Shown one piece after another: positions 27,010-40,404 of a stretch of DNA of 64,000 nucleotides; the stretch's first letter is position 1; the number at the start of each line of letters is the position of its first letter. The notes below the pieces were generated by a model, which was not told the origin of the DNA, did not search any database, and was given only the letters and a program-made list of their open reading frames with translations. The translations under genes and the position numbers were made by a program. Source of the DNA: Luzula sylvatica (taxonomy: Eukaryota; Streptophyta; Magnoliopsida; Poales; Juncaceae); assembly GCA_946800325.1 (NCBI GenBank), contig OX326957.1, positions 1,860,001-1,924,000 of the forward strand. Reading direction: 5' to 3'.

Positions 27010-27184
27010 GAAGTCTAACACCTTCAAAAATATCAATTATCATTTTTTTCTCAAAAAGACCAAAATAGTTCTCTAAAATGAGCAAAATACTTCATTTTTC
27101 ATGTTTATCTCAAAAAACTCCGGAATTGAAGACTAACACATACAAATTTCTATTTTTCCAATTTTTTGCATAAAATCAAAAACT
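27010..27184 (+). repeat. Monomer variant C (175 bp)
   Basis: Marks: one extra T (catttttttctc), caaaaagacc, catgtttatctc, ctccggaattg and gcataaaatc. It is the only regular variant of 175 bp and accounts for the odd base in the 1,741-bp unit. Confidence 0.85.
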
Positions 27185-27358
27185 GAAGTCTAACACCTTC
27201 AAAAATATCAATTATCATTTTTTCTAAAAAAGACAAAAATAGTTCTCTAAAATGAGCAAAATACTTCATTATTCATGTTTTTCTAAAAAAATTTCGTGAT
27301 GGAAGACTAACACATACAAATTTCTCTTTTCCCAATTGTTTGCAAAAAATCAAAAACT
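27185..27358 (+). repeat. Monomer variant D
   Basis: Marks: gacaaaaatag, cattattcatg, tttctaaaaaaatttcgtg, gatggaagac and cccaattgtttgc. Confidence 0.85.
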
Positions 27359-27532
27359 GAAGTCTAACGCCTTCAAAAATGTCAATTATCATTTTTTCTA
27401 AAAAAGACCAAAATAGTTCTCTAAAATGAGCAAAATACTTCATTTTTCATGTTTTTCTCGAAAAACTCCGTGATTGAAGACTAACACATACAAATTTCTA
27501 TTTTTCCTATTTTTTGCATAAAATCAAAAACT
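27359..27532 (+). repeat. Monomer variant E
   Basis: Marks: taacgccttc (C to G change that makes a CpG), tctcgaaaaactccgtg and cctattttttgcataaaatc. Confidence 0.85.
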
Positions 27533-27706
27533 GAAGTCTAACACCTTCAAAAATATCAATTATCATTTTTTCTAACAAAGACAAAAATAGTTCTCTGAAA
27601 TGAGCAAAATACTTCATTATTCATGTTTTTCTCAAAAAATTCCGTGATTGAAGACTAACACATACAAATTTCTATTTTCCCAATTTTTTGCAAAAAATAA
27701 AAAACT
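27533..27706 (+). repeat. Monomer variant G
   Basis: Marks: ttctaacaaagac, ttctctgaaatgagc, cattattcatg, attccgtgattg and gcaaaaaataaaaaactt. Confidence 0.85.
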
Positions 27707-27880
27707 TAAGTGTAACACCTTCAAAAATATCAATTATCATTTTTTCTAAAAAAGACAATAATAGTTCTCTGAAATGAGCAAAATACTTCATTTTTCATGT
27801 TTTTCTCAAAAAACTCCGGGATTGAAGACTAACACATACAAATTTCAATTTTTCCAATTTTTTGCGAAAAATCAAAAACT
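27707..27880 (+). repeat. Monomer variant H
   Basis: Marks: a changed start (taagtgtaacacc in place of gaagtctaacacc), gacaataatag, ctgaaatgagc, ctccgggattg, aaatttcaattttt and gcgaaaaatc. Confidence 0.85.
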
Positions 27881-28054
27881 GAAGTCTAACACCTTCAAAA
27901 ATATCAATTATCATTTTTTCTAAAAAAGACCTAAATAGTTCTCTAAAACGAGCAAAATACTTTATTTTTCATGTTTTTCTCAAAAAACTCCGGGATTGAA
28001 GACTAACACATACAAATTTCTATTTTTCCATTTTTTTGCGAAAAATCAAAAACT
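27881..28054 (+). repeat. Monomer variant I'
   Basis: Marks: gacctaaatag, ctaaaacgagc, ctccgggattg and gcgaaaaatc. This copy has a private actttattttt. Confidence 0.85.
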
Positions 28055-28228
28055 GAAGTCTAACACCTTCAAAAATATCAATTATCATTTTTTCTAAAAG
28101 AGTCCAAAATAGTACTCTAAAATGAGCAAAATACTTCATTTTTCATGTTTTTCTCAAAAAATTCCGTGATTGAAGACTAACACATACAAATTTCTATTTT
28201 TCCAATTTTTTGCAAAAAATCAAAAAAT
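28055..28228 (+). repeat. Monomer variant J
   Basis: Marks: aaaagagtcc, aatagtactctaaaatg (A in place of the usual T), attccgtgattg and gcaaaaaatcaaaaaatg leading into A. Confidence 0.85.
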
Positions 28229-29968
28229 GAAGTCTAACACCTTAAAAAATATCAATTATCATTTTTTCTAAAAGAGTCCAAAATAGTTCTCTAAAATGAG
28301 CAAAATACTTCATTTTTCATGTTTTTCTCAAAAAACTTCGTGATTGAAGACTAACACATACAAATTTCTATTTTTCCTATTTTTTGTAAAAAATCAAAAA
28401 ATGAAGTCTAACACCTTCAAAAATATCAATTATCATTTTTTCTAAAAAAGACCAAAATAGTTCTCTAAAATGAGCAAAATACTTCATTTTTCATGTTTTT
28501 CTCAAAAAACTCCGGGATTTAAGACTACACATACAAATTTCTATTTTTCCAATTTTTTGCAAAAAATCAAAAACTGAAGTCTAACACCTTCAAAAATATC
28601 AATTATCATTTTTTCTAAAAGAGTCCAAAATAGTTCTCTAAAATGAGCAGAATACTTCATTTTTCATGTTTTTCTCAAAAAACTTCGTGATTGAAGACTA
28701 ACACATACAAATTTCTATTTTTCCTATTTTTTGCAAAAAGTTAAAAAATGAAGTCTAACACCTTCAAAAATATCAATTATCATTTTTTTCTCAAAAAGAC
28801 CAAAATAGTTCTCTAAAATGAGCAAAATACTTCATTTTTCATGTTTATCTCAAAAAACTCCGGAATTGAAGACTAACACATACAAGTTTCTATTTTTCCA
28901 ATTTTTTGCATAAAATCAAAAACTGAAGTCTAACACCTTCAAAAATATCAATTATCATTTTTTCTAAAAAAGACAAAAATAGTTCTCTAAAATGAGCAAA
29001 ATACTTCATTATTCATGTTTTTCTAAAAAAATTTCGTGATGGAAGACTAACACATACAAATTTCTATTTTCCCAATTGTTTGCAAAAAATCAAAAACTGA
29101 AGTCTAACGCCTTCAAAAATATCAATTATCATTTTTTCTAAAAAAGACCAAAATAGTTTTCTAAAATGAGCAAAATACTTCATTTTTCATGTTATTCTCG
29201 AAAAACTCCGTGATTGAAGACTAACACATACAAATTTCTATTTTTCCTATTTTTTGCATAAAATCGAAAACTGAAGTCTAACACCTTCAAAAATATCAAT
29301 TATCATTTTTTCTAACAAAGACAAAAATAGTTCTCTGAAATGAGCAAAATACTTCATTATTCATGTTTTTCTCAAAAAATTCCGTGATTGAAGACTAACA
29401 CATACAAATTTCTATTTTCCCAATTTTTTGCAAAAAATAAAAAACTTAAGTGTAACACCTTCAAAAATATCAATTATCATTTTTTCTAAAAAAGACAATA
29501 ATAGTTCTCTGAAATGAGCAAAATACTTCATTTTTCATGTTTTTCTCAAAAAACTCCGGGATTGAAGACTAACACATACAAATTTCAATTTTTCCAATTT
29601 TTTGCGAAAAATCAAAAACTGAAGTCTAACACCTTCAAAAATATCAATTATCATTTTTTCTAAAAAAGACCTAAATAGTTCTCTAAAACGAGCAAAATAC
29701 TTCATTTTTCATGTTTTTCTCAAAAAACTCCGGGATTGAAGACTAACACATACAAATTTCTATTTTTCCAATTTTTTGCGAAAAATCAAAAACTGAAGTC
29801 TAACACCTTCAAAAATATCAATTATCATTTTTTCTAAAAGAGTCCAAAATAGTACTCTAAAATGAGCAAAATACTTCATTTTTCATGTTTTTCTAAAAAA
29901 ATTCCGTGATTGAAGACTAACACATACAAATTTCTATTTTTCCAATTTTTTGCAAAAAATCAAAAAAT
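28229..29968 (+). repeat. 10-monomer HOR copy, homogeneous run 3 of 3
   Basis: The third head-to-tail copy. It is 1,740 bp because B' has lost one A (gactacacatac). Its D and E monomers lack the tttctctttt and atgtcaatt marks of the two copies before it, so the copies are near-identical but not all from one step. Confidence 0.9.
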
Positions 29969-30491
29969 GAAGTCTAACACCTTAAAAAATATCAATTATC
30001 ATTTTTTCTAAAAAAGTCCAAAATAGTTCTCTAAAATGAGCAAAATACTTCATTTTTCATGTTTTTCTCAAAAAACTTCGTGATTGAAGACTAACACATA
30101 CAAATTTCTATTTTTCCTATTTTTTGTAAAAAATCAAAAAATGAAGTCTAACACCTTCAAAAATATCAATTATCATTTTTTCTAAAAAAGACCAAAATAG
30201 TTCTCTAAAATGAGCAAAATACTTCATTTTTCATGTTTTTCTCAAAAAAACTCCGGGATTGAAGACTAACACATACAAATTTCTATTTTTCCAATTTTTT
30301 GCGAAAAATCAAAAACTGAAGTCTAACACCTTCAAAAATATCAATTATCATTTTTTCTAAAAGAGTCCAAAATAGTACTCTAAAATGAGCAAAATACTTC
30401 ATTTTTCATGTTTTTCTCAAAAAATTCCGTGATTGAAGACTAACACATACAAATTTCTATTTTTCCAATTTTTTGCAAAAAATCAAAAAAT
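29969..30491 (+). repeat. A-B-J three-monomer module
   Basis: A 523-bp module. B carries one extra A (ctcaaaaaaactccggg), a mark shared with the modules near 32,690 and 36,690, which ties the three together by descent. Confidence 0.8.
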
Positions 30492-32421
30492 GAAGTCTAA
30501 CACCTTAAAAAATATCAATTATCATTTTTTCTAAAAGAGTCCAAAATAGTTCTCTAAAATGAGCAAAATACTTCATTTTTCATGTTTTTCTCAAAAAACT
30601 TCGTGATTGAAGACTAACACATACAAATTTCTATTTTTCCTATTTTTTGTAAAAAATCAAAAAATGAAGTCTAACACCTTCAAAAATATCAATTATCATT
30701 TTTTCTAAAAAAGACCAAAATAGTTCTCTAAAATGAGCAAAATACTTCATTTTTCATGTTTTTCTCAAAAAACTCCGGGATTTAAGACTAACACATACAA
30801 ATTTCTATTTTTCCAATTTTTTGCAAAAAATCAAAAACTGAAGTCTAACACCTTCAAAAATATCAATTATCATTTTTTCTAAAAGAGTCCAAAATAGTTC
30901 TCTAAAATGAGCAGAATACTTCATTTTTCATGTTTTTCTCAAAAAACTTCGTGATTGAAGACTAACACATACAAATTTCTATTTTTCCTATTTTTTGCAA
31001 AAAGTTAAAAAATGAAGTCTAACACCTTCAAAAATATCAATTATCATTTTTTTCTCAAAAAGACAAAAATAGTTCTCTAAAATGAGCAAAATACTTCATT
31101 TTTCATGTTTATCTCAAAAAACTCCGGAATTGAAGACTAACACATACAAATTTCTATTTTTCCAATTTTTTGCATAAAATCAAAAACTGAAGTCTAACAC
31201 CTTCAAAAATATCAATTATCATTTTTTCTAAAAAAGACAAAAATAGTTCTCTAAAATGAGCAAAATACTTCATTATTCATGTTTTTCTAAAAAAATTTCG
31301 TGATTGAAGACTAACACATACAAATTTCTATTTTCCCAATTTTTTGCAAAAAATCAAAAACTGAAATCTAACGCCTTCAAAAATATCAATTATCATTTTT
31401 TCTAAAAAAGACCAAAATAGTTCTCTAAAATGAGCAAAATACTTCTTTTTTCATGTTTTTCTCGAAAAACTCCGTGATTGAAGACTAACACATACAAATT
31501 TCTATTTTTCCTATTTTTTGCAAAAAATCAAAAACTGAAGTCTAACACCTTCAAAAATATCAATTATCATTTTTTCTAAAAGTGTCCAAAATAGTTCTCT
31601 AAAATGAGCAAAATACTTCATTTTTCATGTTTTTCTCAAAAAACTTCGTGATTGAAGACTAACACATACAAATTTCTATTTTTCCTATTTTTTGCAAAAA
31701 GTTAAAAAATGAAGTCTAACACCTTCAAAAATATCAATTATCATTTTTTTCTCAAAAAGACCAAAATAGTTCTCTAAAATGAGCAAAATACTTCATTTTT
31801 CATGTTTATCTCAAAAAACTCCGGAATTGAAGACTGACATATACAAATTTCTATTTTTCCAATTTTTTGCATAAAATCAAAAACTGAAGTCTAACACCTT
31901 CAAAAATATCAATTACCATTTTTTCTAAAAAAGACAAAAATAGTTCTCTAAAATGAGCAAAATACTTCATTATTCATGTTTTTCTAAAAAAATTTCGGGA
32001 TTGAAGACTAACACATACAAATTTCTATTTTCCCAATTTTTTGCAAAAAATCAAAAACTGAAGTCTAACGCCTTCAAAAATATCAATTATCATTTTTTCT
32101 AAAAAAGACCAAAATAGTTCTCTAAAATGAGCAAAATACTTCTTTTTTCATGTTTTTCTCGAAAAACTCCGTGATTGAAGACTAACACATACAAATTTCT
32201 ATTTTTCCAATTTTTTGCGAAAAATCAAAAACTGAAGTCTAACACCTTCAAAAATATCAATTATCATTTTTTCTAAAAGAGTCCAAAATAGTACTCTAAA
32301 ATGAGCAAAATACTTCATTTTTCATGTTTTTCTAAAAAAATTCCGTGATTGAAGACTAACACATACAAATTTCTATTTTTCCAATTTTTTGCAAAAAATC
32401 AAAAAATGAAGTCTAACACCT
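30492..32421 (+). repeat. HOR-derived zone with repeated C'-C-D-E
   Basis: It begins as a canonical HOR (A B' C' C D E), then returns to C'-C-D-E a second time before J. Both E monomers have ttcttttttcatg in place of ttcatttttcatg, so the 4-monomer block (about 700 bp) was duplicated locally. No non-satellite sequence is present. Confidence 0.75.
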
Positions 32422-35400
32422 TAAAAAATATCAATTATCATTTTTTCTAAAAAAGTCCAAAATAGTTCTCTAAAATGAGCAAAATACTTCATTTTTCATG
32501 TTTTTCTCAAAAAACTTCGTGATTGAAGACTAACACATACAAATTTCTATTTTTCCTATTTTTTGTAAAAAATCAAAAAATGAAGTCTAACACCTTCAAA
32601 AATATCAATTATCATTTTTTCTAAAAAAGACCAAAATAGTTCTCTAAAATGAGCAAAATACTTCATTTTTCATGTTTTTCTCAAAAAAACTCCGGGATTG
32701 AAGACTAACACATACAAATTTCTATTTTTCCAATTTTTTGCGAAAAATCAAAAACTGAAGTCTAACACCTTCAAAAATATCAATTATCATTTTTTCTAAA
32801 AGAGTCCAAAATAGTACTCTAAAATGAGCAAAATACTTCATTTTTCATGTTTTTCTCAAAAAATTCCGTGATTGAAGACTAACACATACAAATTTCTATT
32901 TTTCCAATTTTTTGCAAAAAATCAAAAAATGAAGTCTAACACCTTAAAAAATATCAATTATCATTTTTTCTAAAAGAGTCCAAAATAGTTCTCTAAAATG
33001 AGCAAAATACTTCATTTTTCATGTTTTTCTCAAAAAACTTCGTGATTGAAGACTAACACATACAAATTTCTATTTTTCCTATTTTTTGTAAAAAATCAAA
33101 AAATGAAGTCTAACACCTTCAAAAATATCAATTATCATTTTTTCTAAAAAAGACCAAAATAGTTCTCTAAAATGAGCAAAATACTTCATTTTTCATGTTT
33201 TTCTCAAAAAACTCCGGGATTTAAGACTAACACATACAAATTTCTATTTTTCCAATTTTTTGCAAAAAATCAAAAACTGAAGTCTAACACCTTCAAAAAT
33301 ATCAATTATCATTTTTTCTAAAAGAGTCCAAAATAGTTCTCTAAAATGAGCAGAATACTTCATTTTTCATGTTTTTCTCAAAAAACTTCGTGATTGAAGA
33401 CTAACACATACAAATTTCTATTTTTCCTATTTTTTGCAAAAAGTTATAAAATGAAGTCTAACACCTTCAAAAATATCAATTATCATTTTTTCTAAAAAAG
33501 ACCAAAATAGTTCTCTAAAATGAGCAAAATACTTCATTTTTCATGTTTTTCTCAAAAAACTTTGTGATTGAAGACTAACACATAAAAATTTCTATTTTTC
33601 CTATTTTTTGCAAAAAATCAAAAAATGAAGTCTAACACCTTCAAAAATATCAATTATCATTTTTTCTAACTAAGACAAAAATAGTTCTCTGAAATGAGCA
33701 AAATACTTCATTATTCATGTTTTTCTCAAAAAATTCCGTGATTGAAGACTAACACATACAAATTTCTATTTTCCCAATTTTTTGCAAAAAATAAAAAACT
33801 TAAGTGTAACACCTTCAAAAATATCAATTATCATTTTTTCTAAAAAAGACAAAAATAGTTCTCTGAAATGAGCAAAATACTTCATTTTTCATGTTTTTCT
33901 CAAAAAACTCCGGGATTGAAGACTAACACATACAAATTTCAATTTTTCCAATTTTTTGCGAAAAATCAAAAACTGAAGTCTAACACCTTCAAAAATATCA
34001 ATTATCATTTTTTCTAAAAAAGACCTAAATAGTTCTCTAAAACGAGCAAAATATTTCATTTTTCATGTTTTTCTCAAAAAATTCCGTGATTGAAGACTAA
34101 CACATACAAATTTCTATTTTTCCAATTTTTTGCAAAAAATCAAAAACCGAAGTCTAACACCTTCAAAAATATCAATTATCATTTTTTCTCAAAGAGTCCA
34201 AAATAGTACTCTAAAATGAGCAAAATACTTAATTTTTCATGTTTTTCTCAAAAAACTTCGTGATTGAAGACTAACACATACAAATTTCTATTTTTCCTAA
34301 TTTTTGTAAAAAATCAAAAAATGAAGTCTAACACCTTCAAAAATATCAATTATCATTTTTTCTAAAAAAGACCAAAATAGTTCTCTAAAATGAGAAAAAT
34401 ACTTCATTTTTCATGTTTTTCTCAAAAAACTCCGGGATTTAAGACTAACACATACAAATTTCTATTTTTCCAATTTTTTGCAAAAAATCAAAAACTGAAG
34501 TCTAACACCTTCAAAAATATCAATTATCATTTTTTCTAAAAGAGTCCAAAATAGTTCTCTAAAATGAGCAAAATACTTCATTTTTCATGTTTTTCTCAAA
34601 AAACTTCGTGATTGAAGACTAACACATACAAATTTCTATTTTTCCTATTTTTTGCAAAAAGTTACAAAATGAAGTCTAACACCTTCAAAAATATCAATTA
34701 TCATTTTTTTCTAAAAAAGACCAAAATAGTTCTCTAAAATGAGCAAAATACTTCATTTTTCATGTTTATCTCAAAAAACTCCGGAATTGAAGACTAACAC
34801 ATACAAATTTCTATTTTACCAATTTTTTGCATAAAATCAAAAACTGAAGTCTAACACCTTCAAAAATATCAATTATCATTTTTTCTAAAAAAGACATAAA
34901 TAGTTCTCTAAAATGAGCAAAATACTTCATTATTCATGTTTTTCTAAAAAAATTTCGTGATTGAAGACTAACACATACATATTTCTATTTTCCCAATTTT
35001 TTGCAAAAAATCAAAAACTGAAGTCTAACGCCTTCAAAAATATCAATTATCATTTTTTCTAAAAAAGACCAAAATAGTTCTCTAAAATGAGCAAAATACT
35101 TCATTTTTCATGTTTTCCTCGAAAAACTCCGTGATTGAAGACTAACACATACAAATTTCTATTTTTCCTATTTTTTGCATAAAATCAAAAACTGAAGTCT
35201 AACACCTTCAAAAATATCAATTATCATTTTTTCTAACAAAGACAAAAATAGTTCTCTGAAATGAGCAAAATACTTCATTATTCATGTTTTTCTCAAAAAA
35301 TTCCGTGATTGAAGACTAACACATACAAATTTCTATTTTCCCAATTTTTTGCAAAAAATAAAAAACTTAAGTGTAACACCTTCAAAAATATCAATTATCA

Positions 35401-36428
35401 TTTTTTCTAAAACAGACAATAATAGTTCTCTGAAATGAGCAAAATACTTCATTTTTCATGTTTTTCTCCAAAAACTCCGGGATTGAAGACTAACACATAC
35501 AAATTTCAATTTTTCCAATTTTTTGCGAAAAATCAAAAACTGAAGTCTAACACCTTCAAAAATATCAATTATCATTTTTTCTAAAAAAGACCTAAATAGT
35601 TCTCTAAAACGAGCAAAATACTTCATTTTTCATGTTTTTCTCAAAAAACTCCGGGATTGAAGACTAACACATACAAATTTCTATTTTTCCAATTTTTTGC
35701 GAAAAATCAAAAACTGAAGTCTAACACCTTCAAAAATATCAATTATCATTTTTTCTAAAAGAGTCCAAAATAGTTCTCTAAAATGAGCAGAATACTTCAT
35801 TTTTCATGTTTTTCTCAAAAAACTTCGTGATTGAAGACTAACACATACAAATTTCTATTTTTCCTATTTTTTGCAAAAAGTTAAAAAATGAAGTCTAACA
35901 CCTTCAAAAATATCAATTATCATTTTTTTCTCAAAAAGACCAAAATAGTTCTCTAAAATGAGCAAAATACTTCATTATTCATGTTTTTCTAAAAAAATTT
36001 CGTGATTGAAGACTAACACATACAAATTTCTATTTTCCCAATTTTTTGCAAAAAATCAAAAACTGAAGTCTAACGCCTTCAAAAATATCAATTATCATTT
36101 TTTCTAAAAAAGCCCAAATTATTCTCTAAAATGAGCAAAATACATCTTTTTTCATGTTTTTCTCGAAAAACTCCGTGATTGAAGACTAACACATACAAAT
36201 TTCTATTTTTCCTATTTTTTGCAAAAAATCAAAAACTGAAGTCTAATAACACCTTCAAAAATATCAATTATCATTTTTTCTAAAAGAGTCCAAAATAGTT
36301 CTCTAAAATGAGCAAAATAATTCATTTTTCATGTTTTTCTCAAAAAACTTCGTGATTGAAGACTAACACATACAAATTTCTATTTTTCCTATTTTTTGTA
36401 AAAAATCAAAAAATGAAGTCTAACACCT
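32422..36428 (+). repeat. 23-monomer block, copy 1 (4,007 bp)
   Basis: This block and the next are tandem copies offset by exactly 4,007 bp (23 x 174.2). Rare private marks match at that offset: aaaaaagtcc near 32,450 and 36,457; the extra A before ctccggg; gttataaaatg at 33443 and 37450; caaaaaccgaag; the odd tctaataacacc insertion at 36242 and 40249. I saw only a handful of differences (for example atatttcatt in copy 1 against atacttcatt in copy 2; gacataaatag against gacaaaaatag; catgttttcctcg against catgtttttctcg). The outer limits are set where flanking marks stop matching and are good to about 30 bp. Confidence 0.88.
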
Positions 36429-39400
36429 TCAAAAATATCAATTATCATTTTTTCTAAAAAAGTCCAAAATAGTTCTCTAAAATGAGCAAAATACTTCATT
36501 TTTCATGTTTTTCTCAAAAAACTTCGTGATTGAAGACTAACACATACAAATTTCTATTTTTCCTATTTTTTGTAAAAAATCAAAAAATGAAGTCTAACAC
36601 CTTCAAAAATATCAATTATCATTTTTTCTAAAAAAGACCAAAATAGTTCTCTAAAATGAGCAAAATACTTCATTTTTCATGTTTTTCTCAAAAAAACTCC
36701 GGGATTGAAGACTAACACATACAAATTTCTATTTTTCCAATTTTTTGCGAAAAATCAAAAACTGAAGTCTAACACCTTCAAAAATATCAATTATCATTTT
36801 TTCTAAAAGAGTCCAAAATAGTACTCTAAAATGAGCAAAATACTTCATTTTTCATGTTTTTCTCAAAAAATTCCGTGATTGAAGACTAACACATACAAAT
36901 TTCTATTTTTCCAATTTTTTGCAAAAAATCAAAAAATGAAGTCTAACACCTTAAAAAATATCAATTATCATTTTTTCTAAAAGAGTCCAAAATAGTTCTC
37001 TAAAATGAGCAAAATACTTCATTTTTCATGTTTTTCTCAAAAAACTTCGTGATTGAAGACTAACACATACAAATTTCTATTTTTCCTATTTTTTGTAAAA
37101 AATCAAAAAATGAAGTCTAACACCTTCAAAAATATCAATTATCATTTTTTCTAAAAAAGACCAAAATAGTTCTCTAAAATGAGCAAAATACTTCATTTTT
37201 CATGTTTTTCTCAAAAAACTCCGGGATTTAAGACTAACACATACAAATTTCTATTTTTCCAATTTTTTGCAAAAAATCAAAAACTGAAGTCTAACACCTT
37301 CAAAAATATCAATTATCATTTTTTCTAAAAGAGTCCAAAATAGTTCTCTAAAATGAGCAGAATACTTCATTTTTCATGTTTTTCTCAAAAAACTTCGTGA
37401 TTGAAGACTAACACATATAAATTTCTATTTTTCCTATTTTTTGCAAAAAGTTATAAAATGAAGTCTAACACCTTCAAAAATATCAATTATCATTTTTTCT
37501 AAAAAAGACCAAAATAGTTCTCTAAAATGAGCAAAATACTTCATTTTTCATGTTTTTCTCAAAAAACTTTGTGATTGAAGACTAACACATAAAAATTTCT
37601 ATTTTTCCTATTTTTTGCAAAAAATCAAAAAATGAAGTCTAACACCTTCAAAAATATCAATTATCATTTTTTCTAACTAAGACAAAAATAGTTCTCTGAA
37701 ATGAGCAAAATACTTCATTATTCATGTTTTTCTCAAAAAATTCCGTGATTGAAGACTAACACATACAAATTTCTATTTTCCCAATTTTTTGCAAAAAATA
37801 AAAAACTTAAGTGTAACACCTTCAAAAATATCAATTATCATTTTTTCTAAAAAAGACAAAAATAGTTCTCTGAAATGAGCAAAATACTTCATTTTTCATG
37901 TTTTTCTCAAAAAACTCCGGGATTGAAGACTAACACATACAAATTTCAATTTTTCCAATTTTTTGCGAAAAATCAAAAACTGAAGTCTAACACCTTCAAA
38001 AATATCAATTATCATTTTTTCTAAAAAAGACCTAAATAGTTCTCTAAAACGAGCAAAATACTTCATTTTTCATGTTTTTCTCAAAAAATTCCGTGATTGA
38101 AGACTAACACATACAAATTTCTATTTTTCCAATTTTTTGCAAAAAATCAAAAACCGAAGTCTAACACCTTCAAAAATATCAATTATCATTTTTTCTCAAA
38201 GAGTCCAAAATAGTACTCTAAAATGAGCAAAATACTTAATTTTTCATGTTTTTCTCAAAAAACTTCGTGATTGAAGACTAACACATACAAATTTCTATTT
38301 TTCCTAATTTTTGTAAAAAATCAAAAAATGAAGTCTAACACCTTCAAAAATATCAATTATCATTTTTTCTAAAAAAGACCAAAATAGTTCTCTAAAATGA
38401 GAAAAATACTTCATTTTTCATGTTTTTCTCAAAAAACTCCGGGATTTAAGACTAACACATACAAATTTCTATTTTTCCAATTTTTTGCAAAAAATCAAAA
38501 ACTGAAGTCTAACACCTTCAAAAATATCAATTATCATTTTTTCTAAAAGAGTCCAAAATAGTTCTCTAAAATGAGCAAAATACTTCATTTTTCATGTTTT
38601 TCTCAAAAAACTTCGTGATTGAAGACTAACACATACAAATTTCTATTTTTCCTATTTTTTGCAAAAAGTTACAAAATGAAGTCTAACACCTTCAAAAATA
38701 TCAATTATCATTTTTTTCTAAAAAAGACCAAAATAGTTCTCTAAAATGAGCAAAATACTTCATTTTTCATGTTTATCTCAAAAAACTCCGGAATTGAAGA
38801 CTAACACATACAAATTTCTATTTTACCAATTTTTTGCATAAAATCAAAAACTGAAGTCTAACACCTTCAAAAATATCAATTATCATTTTTTCTAAAAAAG
38901 ACAAAAATAGTTCTCTAAAATGAGCAAAATACTTCATTATTCATGTTTTTCTAAAAAAATTTCGTGATTGAAGACTAACACATACATATTTCTATTTTCC
39001 CAATTTTTTGCAAAAAATCAAAAACTGAAGTCTAACGCCTTCAAAAATATCAATTATCATTTTTTCTAAAAAAGACCAAAATAGTTCTCTAAAATGAGCA
39101 AAATACTTCATTTTTCATGTTTTTCTCGAAAAACTCCGTGATTGAAGACTAACACATACAAATTTCTATTTTTCCTATTTTTTGCATAAAATCAAAAACT
39201 GAAGTCTAACACCTTCAAAAATATCAATTATCATTTTTTCTAACAAAGACAAAAATAGTTCTCTGAAATGAGCAAAATACTTCATTATTCATGTTTTTCT
39301 CAAAAAATTCCGTGATTGAAGACTAACACATACAAATTTCTATTTTCCCAATTTTTTGCAAAAAATAAAAAACTTAAGTGTAACACCTTCAAAAATATCA

Positions 39401-40404
39401 ATTATCATTTTTTCTAAAACAGACAATAATAGTTCTCTGAAATGAGCAAAATACTTCATTTTTCATGTTTTTCTCCAAAAACTCCGGGATTGAAGACTAA
39501 CACATACAAATTTCAATTTTTCCAATTTTTTGCGAAAAATCAAAAACTGAAGTCTAACACCTTCAAAAATATCAATTATCATTTTTTCTAAAAAAGACCT
39601 AAATAGTTCTCTAAAACGAGCAAAATACTTCATTTTTCATGTTTTTCTCAAAAAACTCCGGGATTGAAGACTAACACATACAAATTTCTATTTTTCCAAT
39701 TTTTTGCGAAAAATCAAAAACTGAAGTCTAACACCTTCAAAAATATCAATTATCATTTTTTCTAAAAGAGTCCAAAATAGTTCTCTAAAATGAGCAGAAT
39801 ACTTCATTTTTCTTGTTTTTCTCAAAAAACTTCGTGATTGAAGACTAACACATACAAATTTCTATTTTTCCTATTTTTTGCAAAAAGTTAAAAAATGAAG
39901 TCTAACACCTTCAAAAATATCAATTATCATTTTTTTCTCAAAAAGACCAAAATAGTTCTCTAAAATGAGCAAAATACTTCATTATTCATGTTTTTCTAAA
40001 AAAATTTCGTGATTGAAGACTAACACATACAAATTTCTATTTTCCCAATTTTTTGCAAAAAATCAAAAACTGAAGTCTAACGCCTTCAAAAATATCAATT
40101 ATCATTTTTTCTAAAAAAGCCCAAATTATTCTCTAAAATGAGCAAAATACATCTTTTTTCATGTTTTTCTCGAAAAACTCCGTGATTGAAGACTAACACA
40201 TACAAATTTCTATTTTTCCTATTTTTTGCAAAAAATCAAAAACTGAAGTCTAATAACACCTTCAAAAATATCAATTATCATTTTTTCTAAAAGAGTCCAA
40301 AATAGTTCTCTAAAATGAGCAAAATAATTCATTTTTCATGTTTTTCTCAAAAAACTTCGTGATTGAAGACTAACACATACAAATTTCTATTTTTCCTATT
40401 TTTT
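36429..40404 (+). repeat. 23-monomer block, copy 2
   Basis: The second copy of the 4,007-bp block follows directly on the first. It stops matching after the tctaataacacc monomer, where it continues with gcaaaaagttaaaaaatg (C' end) while copy 1 continues with gtaaaaaatc (A end). Private changes here include acacatataaat and tttttcttgttttt. Identity to copy 1 is well above 99% by eye over the parts I compared. Confidence 0.88.

Larger units (their letters stand above)
26488..28228 (+). repeat. 10-monomer HOR copy, homogeneous run 2 of 3 (reference unit)
   Basis: I use this copy as the reference. Monomers start at 26488 (A), 26662 (B'), 26836 (C'), 27010 (C, 175 bp), 27185 (D), 27359 (E), 27533 (G), 27707 (H), 27881 (I') and 28055 (J). 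All others are 174 bp, which gives 1,741 bp. The tight lengths and few differences from its two neighbours show recent copying or gene-conversion-like homogenisation. Confidence 0.92.
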
